From Thioalkalivibrio sp. (GTDB lineage Bacteria; Pseudomonadota; Gammaproteobacteria; Ectothiorhodospirales; Ectothiorhodospiraceae), in assembly GCA_007136145.1 (NCBI GenBank), contig SLHN01000066.1, forward strand, positions 1 to 23,439: DNA of 23,439 bases. Direction: 5' to 3'. The translations under genes and the position numbers were made by a program. The notes under the pieces were generated by a model. The model saw nothing but the letters and a program-made list of their open reading frames with translations, was not told the DNA's origin and did not search any database. This document shows, one piece after another, positions 22,882 through 23,439 of this stretch (the first letter of the stretch is position 1; each line of letters begins with the position of its first letter).

Positions 22882-23439
22882 TCAGATGACCGTACAGCGA
22901 AGCCACTTTGATGAACCCGGGCTGGTGGTGGTCTTGCCTGGATCGACCTCGACCCGGTTACCGCGTTGCTCCGGAGTTACGAAGGTGAAGTCAACGCAGT
23001 GATTGGCAATCGAGAATTGGCCACGCGCATTTGGCCACTCCCGCTCCCGTACCTGCGTATCCATCCACCTGAAGAGTTCCTGCAATGCGAGGGCAATGCG
23101 GGGCCGGGCTTCATAGTCGAGTCCCAAGGCGGTCCACGTAGTGCGCGCTGCATCGCGGCGTGACCAACCTTGCTGGACGAACCCAGCCGTGAACAGGGCG
23201 CGCAGGAGACCATCGCCATACTCCCGCCGCAGGATCTGGAAGGCCGCTTTCTCGCCACCCCTGGCATCGAGCTCCGCGGCCAGCGACGCGGGAAGCAGGG
23301 CTTTCCAGTCCGGTCCGGCGAACGCCCCCGGTAGCAGATCCTCGTCGATGATCCGCTGGAAGTCCGCCACCGGGTCGGAACCGGTGCGCTGCGCCAACTG
23401 GATCAGCGCACCAGCCTCGTCCAGATACCGGGACAGGCG
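22882..23439 (-). CDS. C-terminal part of an unrecognised protein, running off the right edge
   Basis: The frame stays open to the window end (about 185 residues visible), so the true start lies outside; a TTG at 23397 is only an internal codon. The visible part is acidic and helical (LSRYLDEAGALIQLAQR, then AAFQILRREYGDGLLRALF, IALALQELFRWMDTQV), with a less structured end (FSIANHCVDFTFVTPEQ). No membrane segment, signal or catalytic motif is seen. I do not recognise the family. It precedes the rubredoxin gene by about 71 nt on the same strand, so a shared transcript is possible. Confidence 0.7.
   Translation of the reverse strand, partial: RLSRYLDEAGALIQLAQRTGSDPVADFQRIIDEDLLPGAFAGPDWKALLPASLAAELDARGGEKAAFQILRREYGDGLLRALFTAGFVQQGWSRRDAARTTWTALGLDYEARPRIALALQELFRWMDTQVREREWPNARGQFSIANHCVDFTFVTPEQRGNRVEVDPGKTTTSPGSSKWLRCTVI

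Overview
The window looks like chromosomal DNA of a GC-rich gammaproteobacterium. A free-living Chromatiales/Ectothiorhodospira-like organism would fit, but this rests on gene content and codon bias only. Genes are dense and mostly intact. I see no rRNA, tRNA, IS transposase, phage module or CRISPR array.

Left third (1-5658): a divergent pair of operons fires from a short promoter at about 2248-2333. Leftward run a periplasmic glutathione peroxidase, a cysteine-less glutaredoxin-like/DUF3429 membrane fusion, folE (GTP cyclohydrolase I) and the first codon of a further gene. Rightward run an FAD-dependent oxidoreductase, a DUF1365 protein and a cyclopropane-fatty-acid-synthase-like methyltransferase, each stop overlapping the next start. 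Between the operons are three T(G/T)TA(C/T)A motifs in direct orientation at exactly 11-bp spacing. They cover both predicted promoters and match the operator layout of CarH/LitR-type B12 photoreceptor repressors. The best reading is a light- or photo-oxidative-stress-controlled lipid and redox module.

Middle (5659-13712): two tandem copies of a dispersed palindromic repeat; a GNAT acetyltransferase abutting a DUF7931 protein; a NarX/NreB-like histidine kinase with a five-cysteine GAF region and its NarL-type regulator; a leftward operon of a Sel1-repeat protein, grxC, cysG and an S24-fold protein lacking the catalytic lysine; a 66-residue small protein with its own terminator; and a DUF2237 protein with a clear promoter.

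Right third (13713-23439): a third repeat copy that overlaps the stop codon of an acyl desaturase; a RecJ-like DHH exonuclease; an AGCS sodium:amino-acid symporter with a strong terminator; a fourth, inverted repeat copy; an exported beta-propeller protein followed 7 nt later by a six-TM membrane protein of unknown function; and a leftward group of a 79-aa conserved protein, a rubredoxin and an unrecognised gene running off the right edge.

Two themes recur. One is membrane lipid modification (CFA-like enzyme, FAD oxidoreductase, desaturase). The other is thiol/redox and tetrapyrrole/pterin cofactor supply (GPx, GrxC, FolE, CysG, rubredoxin). The strongest leads are the 11-bp-repeat operator with its divergon, the repeat family with covarying ends, and the S24-like partner of cysG.
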